From Cyclospora cayetanensis (taxonomy: Eukaryota; Apicomplexa; Conoidasida; Eucoccidiorida; Eimeriidae): 64,000 nucleotides of DNA. The DNA is taken from positions 62,001 through 126,000 of the forward strand of contig NW_020312766.1 in the NCBI RefSeq assembly GCF_002999335.1, written 5' to 3'. Positions 10,536-22,500 of the stretch are shown piece by piece (position 1 is the first letter of the stretch; the number at the start of each line of letters is the position of its first letter). Made by a program: the position numbers and the translations under genes. The notes under the pieces were generated by a model. It did not search any database. It saw only the letters and a list, made by a program, of their open reading frames with translations, and was not told where the DNA came from.

Positions 10536-13310
10536 ATGTCACGGGAAGAACTTGTTTACGTCGCCAGCGTGGCGCAGGAGACAGAACGCTACGATGACAT
10601 TGTCAGTTTCCCAAACGTCCCTCTACCGGCTCGTGGTTTCTGTCTAAGTGCATGCTGGACCTCCTGCCAGTACTGTAGCCTTGCCCGCTGAGATTTGCTA
10701 CCTTTTGATGGTCTCTCTGGACGAGGAAGGCTCCCACTGCTGCGCTGTTCCGTGCATGATGAATATAGATCAAAATAATGAAGGCAGTTGTGGCTGAGAA
10801 GAAAGGCCTCAATCGGGATGAAGCCACCCTCTTTTCGCGTGAGATAAGGGCCACTCTCCTGTCTCAGCCTACTTCTCTGTCATCTGCAAGCTCTTAGCAC
10901 CCTCCGCCTTGCATCATAACAGCAGGGTCTTCCGCTGTGAAAGTGAAAACTGATAGCCTTGATTATTTGTTCTAAAGGGCAACAAGCCTATATCCATTCT
11001 CTGTCCCTCCATATGTGTGTGTGTGTATGTGTGTGTGTGTGTGTGTATGTGTGTGTGTGTGTGTCGTGGCGCAGTTGGATACAAGCAAAAGATCACAAGC
11101 TGCCGGCACACATGGCGCAACATCAGTGTCATTGAGTCAAAGGCCATCGAGACAGGAAGCCCTGTTCCTGTAGGTATATTTGAGTTCTTTTTCCTGTTGC
11201 AAGGACCAGAGGAGATGGCGCACGCTAGAAACAACGCACGTGAAGGAGCACTGCGACGTGCTTCTTGCACGTTTCAACAACAAATCCTTGCCTGTCTGCT
11301 GCCTGCCTTCAATCCCAGGAGCGCCTCATGACGTACCGCAGGGACATAGAGCAAGAGACAGAAGAGATCTGCAACGAAGTCATCGAGATGATTGACAAAG
11401 GTGGGCGAATCACCCCTAGGCATCAGTTGTTTAGTATTGCGGTTCTGAAATAGTGCACTGTGGGTGCTGATTAGGCTCAGATCCTCAGTCGGCAGGCAGC
11501 ACTGCATGTAAAGCATGTTGAGGCTGCGCGAGAAAAGGAGCAGCAACTGCCGTAGCAGGAGGCAATGCAACGCAGCCTAAGAATGCAAAAAGTTTGGCTC
11601 TGCCGTATATCTGCTTGTCTGCGCCTCATGCAGATATCATTCCCTATGTCGACGGGGCAGAGTCAAAGGCGTTCTTCATCAAAATGAAAGCGGACTACTA
11701 CAGATATCTAACGGAATTCGCGCAGGTGGCTGAAATAAGATGCCTCAGTGCCGCTCCAACTGCAAGGCCCCTCCTTCGCTCCTCTGATAACTCTGCTCCC
11801 TCTTGAGTTCTTTCCACTGCTAACTCATATCACCGTTTGTCGCGCCTGACAAATGCAGGATGGGAACTTTGACCACGTGGTGCAGGAAGCCCTGCAGGCC
11901 TACGACGAGGTAGGCATGTCACGCTTAATGGCTTAGCCAAACAGGAAAGGAGGGACTCTCAAGAGTTCTCTCAAAGGGCGGGTGCTTCTAAAACCTGGCC
12001 TAGAGTACCTGCGTATGACGCACCGAGAGACTCAAAAACTTTGGAATGACTCCAGCGGAGCTTAAGAGAAAGCCGCCGCTCGCCTTGCTGCATGCGCTAT
12101 CAGGACCAGCTACTCTTGTCTTATGGCTATTGTGCGTCTCAGGCTTCCAAGATCGCCGAGGAGGGCCTCCCAGAAGGACATCCTGTGCGTCTCGGTATTG
12201 CTCTGAACTTCTCTGTTTTCCACTTTGAGGCTCTGAGTGACCCGGGTAAGCAGTAGCTACACAAGCCCTAACTTGTGCCCCTCCGTGCGTCCTCCCTCTA
12301 CCGCAACTGTAGGACCTCTCGATGCTCGCTATCTGCTACGGCGGCATGACTCCTAGAAAAACGCTTCAGCAGCAGCCCTCGCGAGGGCAAGCCGATGGTC
12401 CCAGGAATTGTGAGGCTACAGCCGTCTAGTTGTGTGTGCAGCCAAGGCCTGCGAGCTCGCGCGTGCTGCTATTGAGACACCAGAGAGCGCCATTAGCGCA
12501 CTGCCTGAAGAACAAGCGAGAGACAGGTACTGCGTTCCCCCCCATTTTGGACCTTAACGTTGCGTAGAGCCATGGGAGAAAAAACCGCGCCCTCTCTGCA
12601 CCCCCGAAACTTGAAGCAGCTGGGGTTCCCCAGTCTATGTGCCAGTCTACACCCTGGAGTACACAAATGAGAACAGGGGCAGCCTGTTCGGTGTGTCTCA
12701 TGGCTGAAAGGGCACTCTGTCAAGAGCGTCCTCCAGCATCTAGTAGTAGATTCTAACTTGAGACGCTCTGTCGCCCTCGAAAGTGCAGGAAAAGTTTGCC
12801 TCACTTCCCCCTTTGGCGTGTCGTCTGTGTTTTTGTTCGCCTCCAGCGAGTCTATGCTCAAGCTCCTACAGGATAATTTGAGTCTGTGGACTGGCAACGT
12901 TGGGGAGGTCAGCTGCCACATGTTGTCCCTAGAGCTTCTAGCAATAGCAAGCAACGAGGGAGTATCTGTTTCTACACTACCCTATGGCCATAGCCTTATA
13001 GAAAAAGAAGGGGCCGTTGCCACAAACGGGAATATCCAGACTGCCCGTTGCCAAATGCCGAGAAGCGGCAAACCTTTTTTTGCGCAAATACACAAAAATA
13101 CGGGGGAGGACGCCAGAGGGGAAAGGGGGACGGCAGGCTTGAGAGGGGGGAAGGGGAAGTCGCCCTGGCACCAGGTGCTGTGTGATGTGATGCAAGCCCG
13201 AAAACTGGAAAAAGCTGCAGCTATAGTTTGAGAGGTGCAACTGCAAGTGCTTTTATGGGGGTGATATCCCGCAGGATGAGGAAGCTGACGACGAAGACAC
13301 GGACAACTGA
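10536..13310 (+). CDS. 14-3-3 phosphoserine/threonine-binding adaptor protein (10 exons, 246 residues)
   Basis: Dimeric adaptor that binds phosphorylated client proteins. Exons: 10536-10601, 10769-10838, 11075-11169, 11319-11400, 11634-11725, 11859-11909, 12143-12245, 12442-12526, 12847-12907, 13275-13310. All junctions match in phase and sum to 741 nt, which is the usual 14-3-3 length. The start gives MSREELVYVASVAQETERYD, matching helix 1-2 of the family. By alignment with human zeta the phosphopeptide pocket is intact: Lys49 (GYKQK), Arg56 (CRHTW), Arg127-Tyr128 (DYYRY), Asn173 (ALNFSVF), Leu220/Asn224/Trp228 (LLQDNLSLW). Position 55, usually Arg, is Cys. The tail is very acidic (DEEADDEDTDN). 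It is divergent from the most conserved 14-3-3 proteins, so it may be a paralogue rather than the main isoform. It converges with AP-3 mu, 396 bp away. Confidence 0.93.
11014..11064. repeat. (TG)n microsatellite in 14-3-3 intron 2
   Basis: Uninterrupted TG/TATG dinucleotide tract ending 10 bases before the acceptor AG of 14-3-3 exon 3 (exon starts 11075). It may take the place of a polypyrimidine tract. Confidence 0.9.
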
Positions 13311-13706
13311 AGGCACGAAATAAAATGCGGGAGGCCTACGACACAAGCCCGACCCCTAAAGATCCCTGAGGAGGACCACACCGAGCTGCAGCAGAGGCAG
13401 CCAGTGAAAGGCAGAAACCTCTACACACGCTGCGCCGCATTGAAGCCAGCTACATGTCGATGCTCCTTAAACGGGCTCATGGGTGGGGGGGGGGGCGTGG
13501 CCAGTGCCCCACCTCAACCCGCATCGATTTGAATGTTACTAGTGCTGAGTTTAGTTGCCGAGACGAAACTCCAGCTCCCCTAAGAGCAACGCCGCACAGC
13601 CGTGCGTAGAAGACAGCGCTGGGTGTGTGAAGGGGGGGCAGGGAAGGAGGCACATAGCGTATGAGCAGTGACATACGGGGACCTAAGCCTTTGCCAACAC
13701 CTTAGC

Positions 13707-16700
13707 TTACACGACAACGCGAGCAGAACAGAAGCAGCGATAGCGACACGCAGAAAACGCACCTGCAACAGTGCCGCATCGGCAGCCCTTATATGGCTGC
13801 GCGGTAACACCCGAGACGTCCAAGGACTCGAGCTGCAGCATCGTTTTTAAGCCGCGGATCACACACAAACAGAGGAGCTTATGCCACATAGACGTACCAA
13901 CACGCAGATAGCGCGAATGTGCCCTCAAAGCTGGATTGTTGTGGCGATTGACGCTAACGTAGCTGTATAAGAAACACGCATATGGCGAGAAGAAGGGAAG
14001 AGGAAGGCTGACCTTGAGACCCGAGGGCACCCAATTCTTAACAAGAAAGTTCACCTGCGCCACCAAGCTGCACGTACACCCCAACAAAAAGCGAGACAGC
14101 CTGGGGTTTCAAGGCGCACTCATTGTGGAAGCGTCAAAGGCGACGCAAGAATGCATGCATAAAGGGGGCCAGAGACAGGCACGGCGAATGCGCAGAGCAC
14201 GCTAGCAGAATCATGAAAACACAAAATATCCTTTTCCATGCATACCGCGTCTCGTGTGGAGCCGTAACGTCCTCACGTTGCCCCTCATCAGTGACTAGGC
14301 TAACCTGCGACCACAGGCGCGCCCACAAGTTCTCCACGCATGCACACCGGCTGAAAAAAGATACCTTCAAACGCGCCAGCCGTGAACTCCTTTGAACCAA
14401 AGCAGGAGCACTTCTTGCATGCAAGTCCTCTGAGAAAAACTTACCGTGCCCTCTGCCGTTTGGGGCGGGGAGTCGAACGGCACGGCTGGCAGCTCCCACA
14501 CGATCAGCTGCGGCACCAGCATAGAAAGACATAAATATATATATGCATATGTATATACATATGTATACCCAAACCAACGCTCTTCGGACGAGTGCAAATG
14601 CAGAAAAAACAGTCTCACGAATGGAGGGCGCGCAAGCCGAAGCAAATGCAGCGCAGGCCGTATTCCGAATTCGTGGGTAGAGATTTAGAGCCATGGCTAC
14701 ATGAAAGTGGATGCCAATCCATGTATGTACAGCTGGAGACCGGGCGGCAAAGAGGCGCATGCCTTTTTGTCAGGCGTCGCTCATCGGGTGTAGTGTGCAA
14801 CGACCCCACCGGGTAGAGGGCGTTGAGTGCGTGTGAGGCAAATGCATTCATGGTGAGGGGACCGAAGGGAGGCAGGCACGAGAAGGGGGCAAAGGTTGTT
14901 GGCTTGTTGATCGTGCCTACCTGTTTGGCAGGCACCAAGCGAATGGAGCCTGAAGCGGCTGTAAGGCTGGCTGCCCCTACAAACGCTGGGAGGGGTATTT
15001 GGACAACAACATTTTCCACGGCACCGCTTGCAGCTGTAGCCGCTGACGCGATGCCACGCGGGTTGTGAGCGGTCAGTTTAAGGCGGAGACAGCCACTGAG
15101 CGCCTTAGCGGGAAAGCATGCAGCAGATGTAGAGTCTCCTCCTGCTGCTGCTGCAGCTGCTGCCGCTGCTGGGCCCCCAGTTGCTCCGGCGGTGCTGCGT
15201 GGGAAGCTCAAGCAGCCAGTGACAGAGATAGGCAGTAGGAAGTTCTTGTTTCGTAGCCTGCACGAAACACGGCGAATTCAAAAAAGATGCGAGCAGAGAT
15301 CTTCCAACAGCGACACCTGCACCTGCAGGAAGAAGAGGGGGAGAAGAAGACAGGAGGAGGAGAAGACAGGAGGGGAAGTACGAGTTGAGCGCGCGCGTCG
15401 AGGCAGCAGCAACAGCAACAGCGAAAGCAGCAGCAAAAGCAACAGCAGTAGCAAAAGCAACAGCAACAGCAGTAGCAAAAGCAACAGCAGTAGCAAAAGC
15501 AACAGCAACAGCAGTAGCAAAAGCAACAGCAGCAGCAAAAGCAACAGCAGCAGCAAAGGCAGCGCACCAGTAACTCGCCAAACAAAATTCTCGATCGGGA
15601 GGGCAAAGAGACAAGACGCCGTCACGTTGGAAGCGCTGCAACCTGGGGAGGCATACGCCAGACACACACATATGCGCATTGGATGCCAAGAGGTATGCTG
15701 CCAGGAAACAGGAGATCTTGAATGATGAGAGGAACACGGATCTAGAGGCGCATGCAGAACAGAGTGAGGGAGAGAGAGTGAAAGAAAGAATTGGAGAGAG
15801 ATTGGTAGATAGATAGATAGAGACGGCGAGGGCGAGAAAGAAAACGACGTCCAAGGATGATGGAAGGGCAAGGGAAGCAGAAAAGAAGCACCAGGAAAGT
15901 TTTTATGTGCACCATGACGCACAATAGAGCTTTGAACGACCCTATGTCTGCATGCAGAAAGCCGAGGCATCCAGCAAGAAGCAGCAGCGTGTCAGAGGGG
16001 CGGCTAGCTACCTGATGGAGGGATGGAAGGCTGCGTGCTGCAGAGCCTCGGGCTGCCGAATCGACAGACAGAGTTCAGGAATGCCGCTCAGCTGCAACAA
16101 CCGCAGAAGCAAAAGCCACCGAGGCGCAATCTCACCAGATGCACAAACACCCAGACACACACACATACATGCACACACACATACATGCACACACACTCTA
16201 ATAAAGCAAAGAGAGACCATCAATTAGTCGGCACGAGGGTCTCTACCGCTGCAGGAGATGCACGGCATGCGTGCACTGTAGACTGACTGAACACCAAGGC
16301 GGCAGCAGCTGCAAGAGAAGGTAAGCAGCACTGTGGACGGCAGTAGCAGGAAGGGGGATATAGGGGGCAGCGGCGGCAAAAGAGGAGCGACAAACGAACT
16401 CTGCAATTCATCATGATCCGTCCTGTGATCGAGGAGTTCAGCATCTGGCCAGTGCTGCAGCGTCAAGCATCCCCAGAAGCGACAGAGCAGACATAGAACG
16501 GCAGGAGACGAGCGAGCACTCCAGCAGCAAAGCACGCTGCCAGGAGTTGGTGTATCTGCGAGGCACTGGAGGCGATGACTCTCACCCCCTCATCCCCCTA
16601 CCAGCGAAGTTGCAAGGCCAGCAGCAGCAAAAGCAGCAAAAGCAGCAAAAGTAGCAAAAGTAGCAAAAGCAGCAAAAGTAGCAAAAGCAGCAACAGCCAT

Positions 16701-18294
16701 TGGGGTGCTCTCCATGCAGAAGGCCGGCAACGCGGTGAGAGAAAACGCCGGCAGGCGTTCACGCTGCTCACGAACCTGTCAACAACTCCCGAGATTTTTT
16801 CGATGAGGTCCACGTACACCTCATTTGAGGCGTAGTTGACAGCCCCCCTGCGCCACCAGCAGTCTGAGCCGCTTCCACTAAGACCGCTGCCTTCCCCATG
16901 GCCGCTCCCCGTTCCCAAGCCAGCTCCTGCGCAGCAGCTCGCACACACACAGGCGGGCAGACAGATATGCGAGAAACACGGCCTGAAACAAATCGTGAGG
17001 CACTGCAGCAGTTGCAGCTGCATTGATGGCTTCCAGCGAGGCAAACGGTGCGGCGAAAGAAAGAGAACGGCGGCACAGGAAGCGACACAGCGTATTACCT
17101 GCAACCATCTCGGGAGCATTCTGGATAGCTGCTGGTTGCTGATTTCCCAAACCAACCGAGGCAGCCAACGAGGTCAGCATCCGCGATGAGCCTTGCACCT
17201 GCGCGTGGTCGAGAGCAGCATATTCGACAGCAGCAGCGGCACTGACTGTCTCCTGACAGCTTGCCAGCGAGCAGCGGCAGGGGCAGTGGGTGCTAGAGGG
17301 GTAGACAGCAGCGCTCGGTCTGCTCGCTGGCTAGCCACACGCCTGTGGAGAGGGCAGCAAGCATGCAAACAGCACTGAACACCAGCTCGGAGACAGGCGT
17401 GTAAACAGAGACTGACGAGCTGCATGGCTTTAGCGACGACTGAAGAAGGCTGCAGCAGGAGCTGCAGAAGGTTCTCCTCCAAAATAAACGGATACCCCCA
17501 GTCGACAGCCACGTCCACCAACACATACACCGCACTGAAATTCCTCCTCACAGCTTCCTCGGTCAGGGAGCTGCCCTCGCAGCAATACCGACAAATCCGA
17601 TCGTACAGTTGCTGCAGCGTCTCCAGCAGCAAAAGCGGTTCAGCCTGTGCAGCCGTAAACAAACAGCAACTAAGGGCCTCCTTCAACGCTCCACGCTGCA
17701 CGGCAGCGGCTGCAATATATCCGAGGCAAAAGCAGCAGGCAGCCGCGCCAGCACACTTCTACGCTTTCCAGCAAACAACCCTGCATTGCATCGCATCGCA
17801 TTGCATGGCATTGCAATGCAGTTCAGGGAACACGGCGAACCTCCGAGGTGCAGGCAGCCGCCAACAGCAGCTTTTCGCGGTGTATGTGCAGCAGAACGCA
17901 ATTGTCGCTCGTCTTCATGATGCGGGGAGCTGTCAGGAGTGCCTTAGGACCATGCTGCTGCAGCTGCTGCAGCAACGGCTCGCAGGCAATTCGGCCGACA
18001 CGACCACGATAGTGTTTTTCGAGCAGGAAGGATCTGCAATCGCAAGGCGGAGGAGGAGGGTCGTGCAGCAGAGTATCAACCGCCTGCCGCTGCGTTCGTG
18101 TAGCGGGAGGACGGACAGAAGACACGGCAGCATTGCCAGAGGAGACAGACAGCCTATCGCAGCAAATCCTGCTTCTGCGACGGCTGCTGGTGATTTCGTT
18201 GCTCGCAGAAAAGCGCGTAAAAATGTGTCAAGGAGATCCCCTAGCAAGCTCCACAGGCCTACCCGGCATCGTTGAGGAGAAAGAGAGAATCCAT
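13707..18294 (-). CDS. AP3M: AP-3 adaptor complex subunit mu (about 13 exons, about 484 residues)
   Basis: Cargo-recognising medium subunit of the AP-3 coat, which sorts membrane proteins from Golgi/endosomes to lysosome-like organelles. Exons in transcript order: 18294-18263, 18033-17841, 17644-17417, 17198-17099, 16863-16776, 16454-16400, 16091-16012, 15642-15568, 15257-14921, 14507-14445, 14350 to about 14315, 14054-14013, 13832-13707. The N-terminal longin domain reads MDSLFLLNDAG then SFLLEKHYRGRV, close to human AP3M1 (SLFLINCSGDIFLEKHW), which separates it from mu1, mu2 and mu4. The mu-homology part has CWWRRGAVNYASNEVYVDLI, LSGIPELCLS, FHPSIR, PPDREF (usually PPDGxF), LIVWELP and PSGLKLESLDV. 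Phases agree at every junction given; only exon 11 has an uncertain 3' end. Reading through to the TAA at 13707 aligns AGAF with the family's AGKF end. Three donors are GTTCG (see findings). Confidence 0.9.
15404..15562. repeat. AGCAAC/AGCAAA triplet-type repeat inside AP-3 mu intron 8
   Basis: About 160 bases of imperfect AGC-AAC/AGC-AAA/AGC-AGT units on the plus strand. They sit entirely in the intron between the PPDREF exon and the large mu-homology exon, only a few bases from the donor at 15567. The Ser/Lys, Ala-Lys and Leu frames across it are repeat artefacts. Confidence 0.9.
16140..16200. repeat. ACACATACATGC microsatellite in AP-3 mu intron 6
   Basis: Imperfect CA-rich repeat (ACACACATACATGC units) between the exons ending at 16400 and starting at 16091. 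It is intronic on the minus-strand gene. Confidence 0.8.
16620..16697. repeat. AGCAAA repeat in AP-3 mu intron 5
   Basis: About 13 units of AGCAAA or AGCAAAAGT with AGCAGC ends, between the exons at 16863-16776 and 16454-16400. It has the same unit type as the larger repeat at 15404-15562 in another intron of the same gene. Confidence 0.85.
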
Positions 18295-19077
18295 CCTCGC
18301 GGAGTCTCGTACAGTCAGTGGCGAAAACGCCGCTGCCAGTGTCGCTGCACGAGAAACACGAGCAGCTTATCCCGCTCCGCGCGCAGGCAGCAGCAGCAGC
18401 AGCAGCAGCGTCTTTTCGAACGACTCGTGCACCTGCAAGCCCCAAGCCAGCGGCAGGAGGAAGCTGCTGCTGTTGCGGTTTCTATGAGGAGTTGAGGCTC
18501 GTGTGCAGAGGCAGTGGCGGTGAGCGTTTTTCGCAGGTAGAAGCGCTGCGAGGGGGGAGGCGGGGGCGGGAGTACCCCTACGGATTCCAGCAGCTGCACG
18601 CGCAGAAGCTACGGCGGGCATGCAGAAAGCGACGCATGCGCCAGCAAAGCAGGCTGGGCAGTAAGGAGAGGGGCGTTTCGGGGGTGTACTGCCACTGGGC
18701 TCCGCGGCGAGCAGCCATGAGAAAAGACAATGCAATGGAACGGGGTGGGTGCTGCAGGGGGGCGCTAGAGATTCCTCCAGCAGCAGCATCCAGACCGGAA
18801 ACAGACTTTAGACTTTAATGAGTTTGTTAATGCCTGTTGTGTGCAATTTTTCCTTCGGCGGCGGCATCTAAATTGCCGCGCTGTCCGCTTGTCTGGCTGC
18901 TGCTCGCGCAGCAGCAGCTGCTGCTGCTACTGCTGCTGTTCCCGCTGCTGCGCCTACAACCCCGGCACAATGGCGGCGGCAGAGACCACCCGACAGCTCA
19001 ATAAAGGTCGCATTTCAGAGAATCATGACGCAGCAGCCTAAAACAGACTGACCTCTGTTCACAACACGCCTTGCGCC

Positions 19078-19109
<32 letters not shown>

Positions 19110-19518
19110 TACGGCGGCCACAGCGTATGTACACACATATATCTCTCTCGCGCGTCCCCTCGTTGCTGTTTCGTGTCTTTCAGCAGTACACCGTGAAACA
19201 GCGCGAAGGAAGCGGGTAGGGCGCCGGAGAGCCGATAGTGGCGAAGGTGCCTGCCCATTCGAACGCGCATTTTATTCCTAGTCACAGTAGCGACTCTGCG
19301 GGAGAGACAGCAGCAGCGGCAGCGAAACCAGCTGGACGCAAGGGGAGTTTCTTCGGCTGTGCGTCAGTCTGCCACCTGACCCGTTCAGGGGCTTCTCAAT
19401 TTCGCCAGCTCCTCCCTTCAGTGCAGCAGCACACGCAGTCTGCATTCGCGGCGATCGGCTGCAGCAAGAGAAAGCACAACAGCAGCACCAACAGCAGCCA
19501 CTCGAGAGCAGCAGTGCA
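18295..19518. promoter_or_regulatory. Divergent intergenic region between AP-3 mu (-) and RPT3 (+)
   Basis: The two start codons face away from each other 1224 bases apart, so this segment must contain both promoters and 5' UTRs. It contains several CAG/CTG tracts (18385-18409, about 18909-18939, 19079-19109) and a CT-rich patch near 19140-19160. No TATA box can be singled out. The Ala/Gln/Leu-rich open frames here come from the triplet tracts. Confidence 0.5.
19079..19109. repeat. (CAG)n tract upstream of RPT3
   Basis: Ten nearly perfect CAG triplets about 410 bases before the RPT3 start codon. It is non-coding in my model. Confidence 0.9.
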
Positions 19519-22500
19519 ATGACGGAGACGATGCCACAAGAGGCAGCTTCTGCCCTCGGAGGGGAAGCAGGAGCTCTAGGATCTATTTCTGGAGTCGGCG
19601 GGGAAGACGGCCTAGGCCTTTTCTCACGCCTGAAGGCACTGCAGAGACAGCTCGAATTCCTCAATGTGCAGGTACATCGAGGGGGCCCTTTTACATGATC
19701 GATTCACCGTGTCATTACGTCTTCCGGTGCCTCTGCCCCTGAATCTTTTGATGCAGACAGCAGCAGCAGATGCGACTGAAACAGACAACCACAGGCATTG
19801 TCTCTCTCTCTCTCTCTCTCTCGCAGCCTTACTGTGTTGGGGGGTGCATGCGCCCACGCGTTGCTGCACTGAGCCAGAGCTGCCCTGCGGCGCTCTATTC
19901 ACACGATCTGCAGCTTTTTTATGCATACTGTGCTGCTGCGTGGGAACTCTTTAGCCCCCTCCACCTTCCGCGTTCACGCGCATCCCCTAGGAACGAGCGG
20001 CTGCTAGCGTCTACGGGAAGAAGAGCTTTATGTTGGGGTCTTTGTGGCTGCGTGTCGCTGGCTTTTTAGGAGGATTTCATCTGCGACGAACAAAAAAACC
20101 TAAAGAGGGAGTACTATAGGGCACGGGATGAGCTGCGGCGGATTCAGTCTGTGCCTCTAGTTATTGGACAGTTTCTTGAGCTCTTGTCTGCCAAAGAGGC
20201 CATTGTCTCGAGCACTGCGGGGAGCAGCTATGTTGTTAGGGTTTTGTCGACAATCAACAAGTGAGCTCGAGGGATTTTGCCGGCTGCAGCCCTCTGGCTG
20301 TTTGGGAGGTCCGCCTGTAGCTTGGCGGCTGTTTCCCGCACATGGAGTGGCTAGCTACTAGCTGCTGCCAGCGGACTGGGGGTTTCTTTGCACTGCCGCC
20401 TTGCTGCGAACGCAGCTTCTTCCGTGTGCTCTGTGCGCGTTAAAAGTGTTGTGGAGAGTACATGGCACATCGCACCTCCAGCGGCTGCTCTTTGTGGGCT
20501 GTCCACCCTCCGCTTCTGCATGCTTCTCGGCGCTGCGCTGTATGTTGCATATCAGGGAGCTGCTCAAGACGGGCAGCAGTGTTGCTCTCCATCGCCACTC
20601 GCACTCCGTCGTTGACGTCCTACCGCCAGAGGCAGACTCCACGATTCAAACGCTCAAGATGCAGGAGAAGCCCGATGTCACATATGCGGTTAGCTTGCAT
20701 TGCGTGCGCTGCTGCAGCGCCAGTGTTTCCCTGCGGACGGTGCAGCTGCATCGGCAGTTCTTCTTTTTTCGCGAGCGTCCCCGCCAAACGCGATTCGCTC
20801 TGCCTTCGTAGCCTCGATGTTTTGCCTCGTGCTGACAGCGCTGCAGCGGGGGGCCTTTTTACTTCTCATGCTGCATGCGTGTCTCGGTTGCTCTTTGCGT
20901 CACCACGCCACAGGATGTGGGTGGCCTCGATATTCAGAAGCAGGAAATACGGGAAGCGGTAGAGCTGCCCCTCACATGCCCCGAGCACTACCACCAAATT
21001 GGTATTGAGCCTCCCACGGGAGTGCTTCTCTATGGCCCTCCAGGCACCGGTGAGGCTTTTTCTTGCTTTCCCAAGAAGCAGCAGGGGGTAGCCGTACTGC
21101 AGGCAGGAGGCGGCAGGCAGGGGAGCTGGTTGGCTCGCGAGACGTGCACTGCTGCGTAACAGCTTGCGGCTCAAAGCCTCGCAAACTGCTCTGCATGCAG
21201 GACGGAGCATCAGGTCTCTAGAGGCTCTGCTGCGCAGAACAACTGCGAAGCAGCAGAGCGGGGCTGCCCTTGCGAGCCAGCAGTTGTGCCTCCGTGGTGT
21301 GCGACAAATGTTTCCTGCTCAGGGAAGACTATGCTCGCCAAGGCAGTGGCGAACAACACGCAGGCAACCTTCATTAGGGTCGTTGGAAGCGAGTTTGTGC
21401 AAAAGTACTTAGGAGAGGGTCCTCGGATGGTCAGGGATGTATTCCGACTGGTAAGTTGGGTAGTAGCGCGATTTCGACCCTATTTTGAGGTGCGCGCATG
21501 TCTCGCGGCTGCTCTTACCCCGTCGACAGAAGCAGCAGTCCGCAGGGAGAAAAAAAGCGTCCTCCTCCGCCAAACTTTGTGCTTGCATGTCGTGCCCCCA
21601 GGCTCGGGAGCACTCTCCCGCGATCGTGTTTATCGACGAAGTCGATGCCATTGCCACAAAGTGCGAGGCGCACAAGAAGGAAGCTCCGTATAGACCCTTC
21701 TCGTCTCTGCCACACGGGAAGGCCATGCCTTACGGGATGCAGGCTTGAGTGGTCGTGGCAGCACTTGATGGCTGTGGTAGCGTCAGGGGTAGGGGGTGGA
21801 CTCTGCTGAATGCGTGTGTGCTGCGTCTTGTTCAGGCGGTTTGATGCGCAGACGGGTGCAGATCGCGAGGTACAGCGTATCTTGCTGGAGCTGCTCAATC
21901 AAATGGACGGCTTTGACCAAACTTCCACTGTGAAGGCGAGCTGAAACGTAGATTGCGCGCATTCACCCTAGGAGCGTCAAATCGAATCTTTGCTGACCTG
22001 CTGCATTTCCGCGGGGGATGGTGGTCTCCTCCCGAGCGCTAGGCTTCGAGCGGCTTGCGCGCCGGTTGGGAGGGGAGCGGGGGGGAAGGCAGGCATCTGT
22101 GTGTAGCCCTTCTCCTCGTGTGTAGCGTAGAGAGAGTCCAGCTTAAGATATTTGCGACAAAATTTGCCGCAAATGTCGCCGCTGCACCAAGGGGGGCTCG
22201 TGGAAGACGGAGTGGGTGGAAGACGGAGGCGAGACGGGGTATTGGGGGGTGTATGCAACTTAAGAGGCTGCGCCTCTCGGATTTCGCTTCCCCTTTTGCT
22301 GCAGGTGATCATGGCAACAAATCGCGCAGACACCTTGGATCCGGCACTGCTGCGGCCGGGTCGCTTGGACAGGAAGATTGAGTTTCCTCTGCCAGATAGG
22401 AGGCAGCGCCGCCTCATCTTGCAGACAATCACTGCCAAAATGAACATCTCGGAAGAAGTGGACCTCGAAGATTGTAAGCTTTTACCTTCACGTTTTCCCC

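Noticed and set aside
14134..14760. 208-residue minus-strand open frame
   Set aside because: It runs across AP-3 mu exons 10-11 and their introns in one frame, including an ATAT tract; the spliced frames match AP3M instead.
15404..15562. Regularly spaced short repeats, checked as a possible CRISPR-like array
   Set aside because: Units are contiguous 6-base microsatellite variants without distinct spacers, in a eukaryotic intron.
15192..15725. Ser/Lys/Asn-rich plus-strand open frame of 177 residues
   Set aside because: It is generated by the AGCAAC/AGCAAA repeat in AP-3 mu intron 8 and by antisense of its exons.
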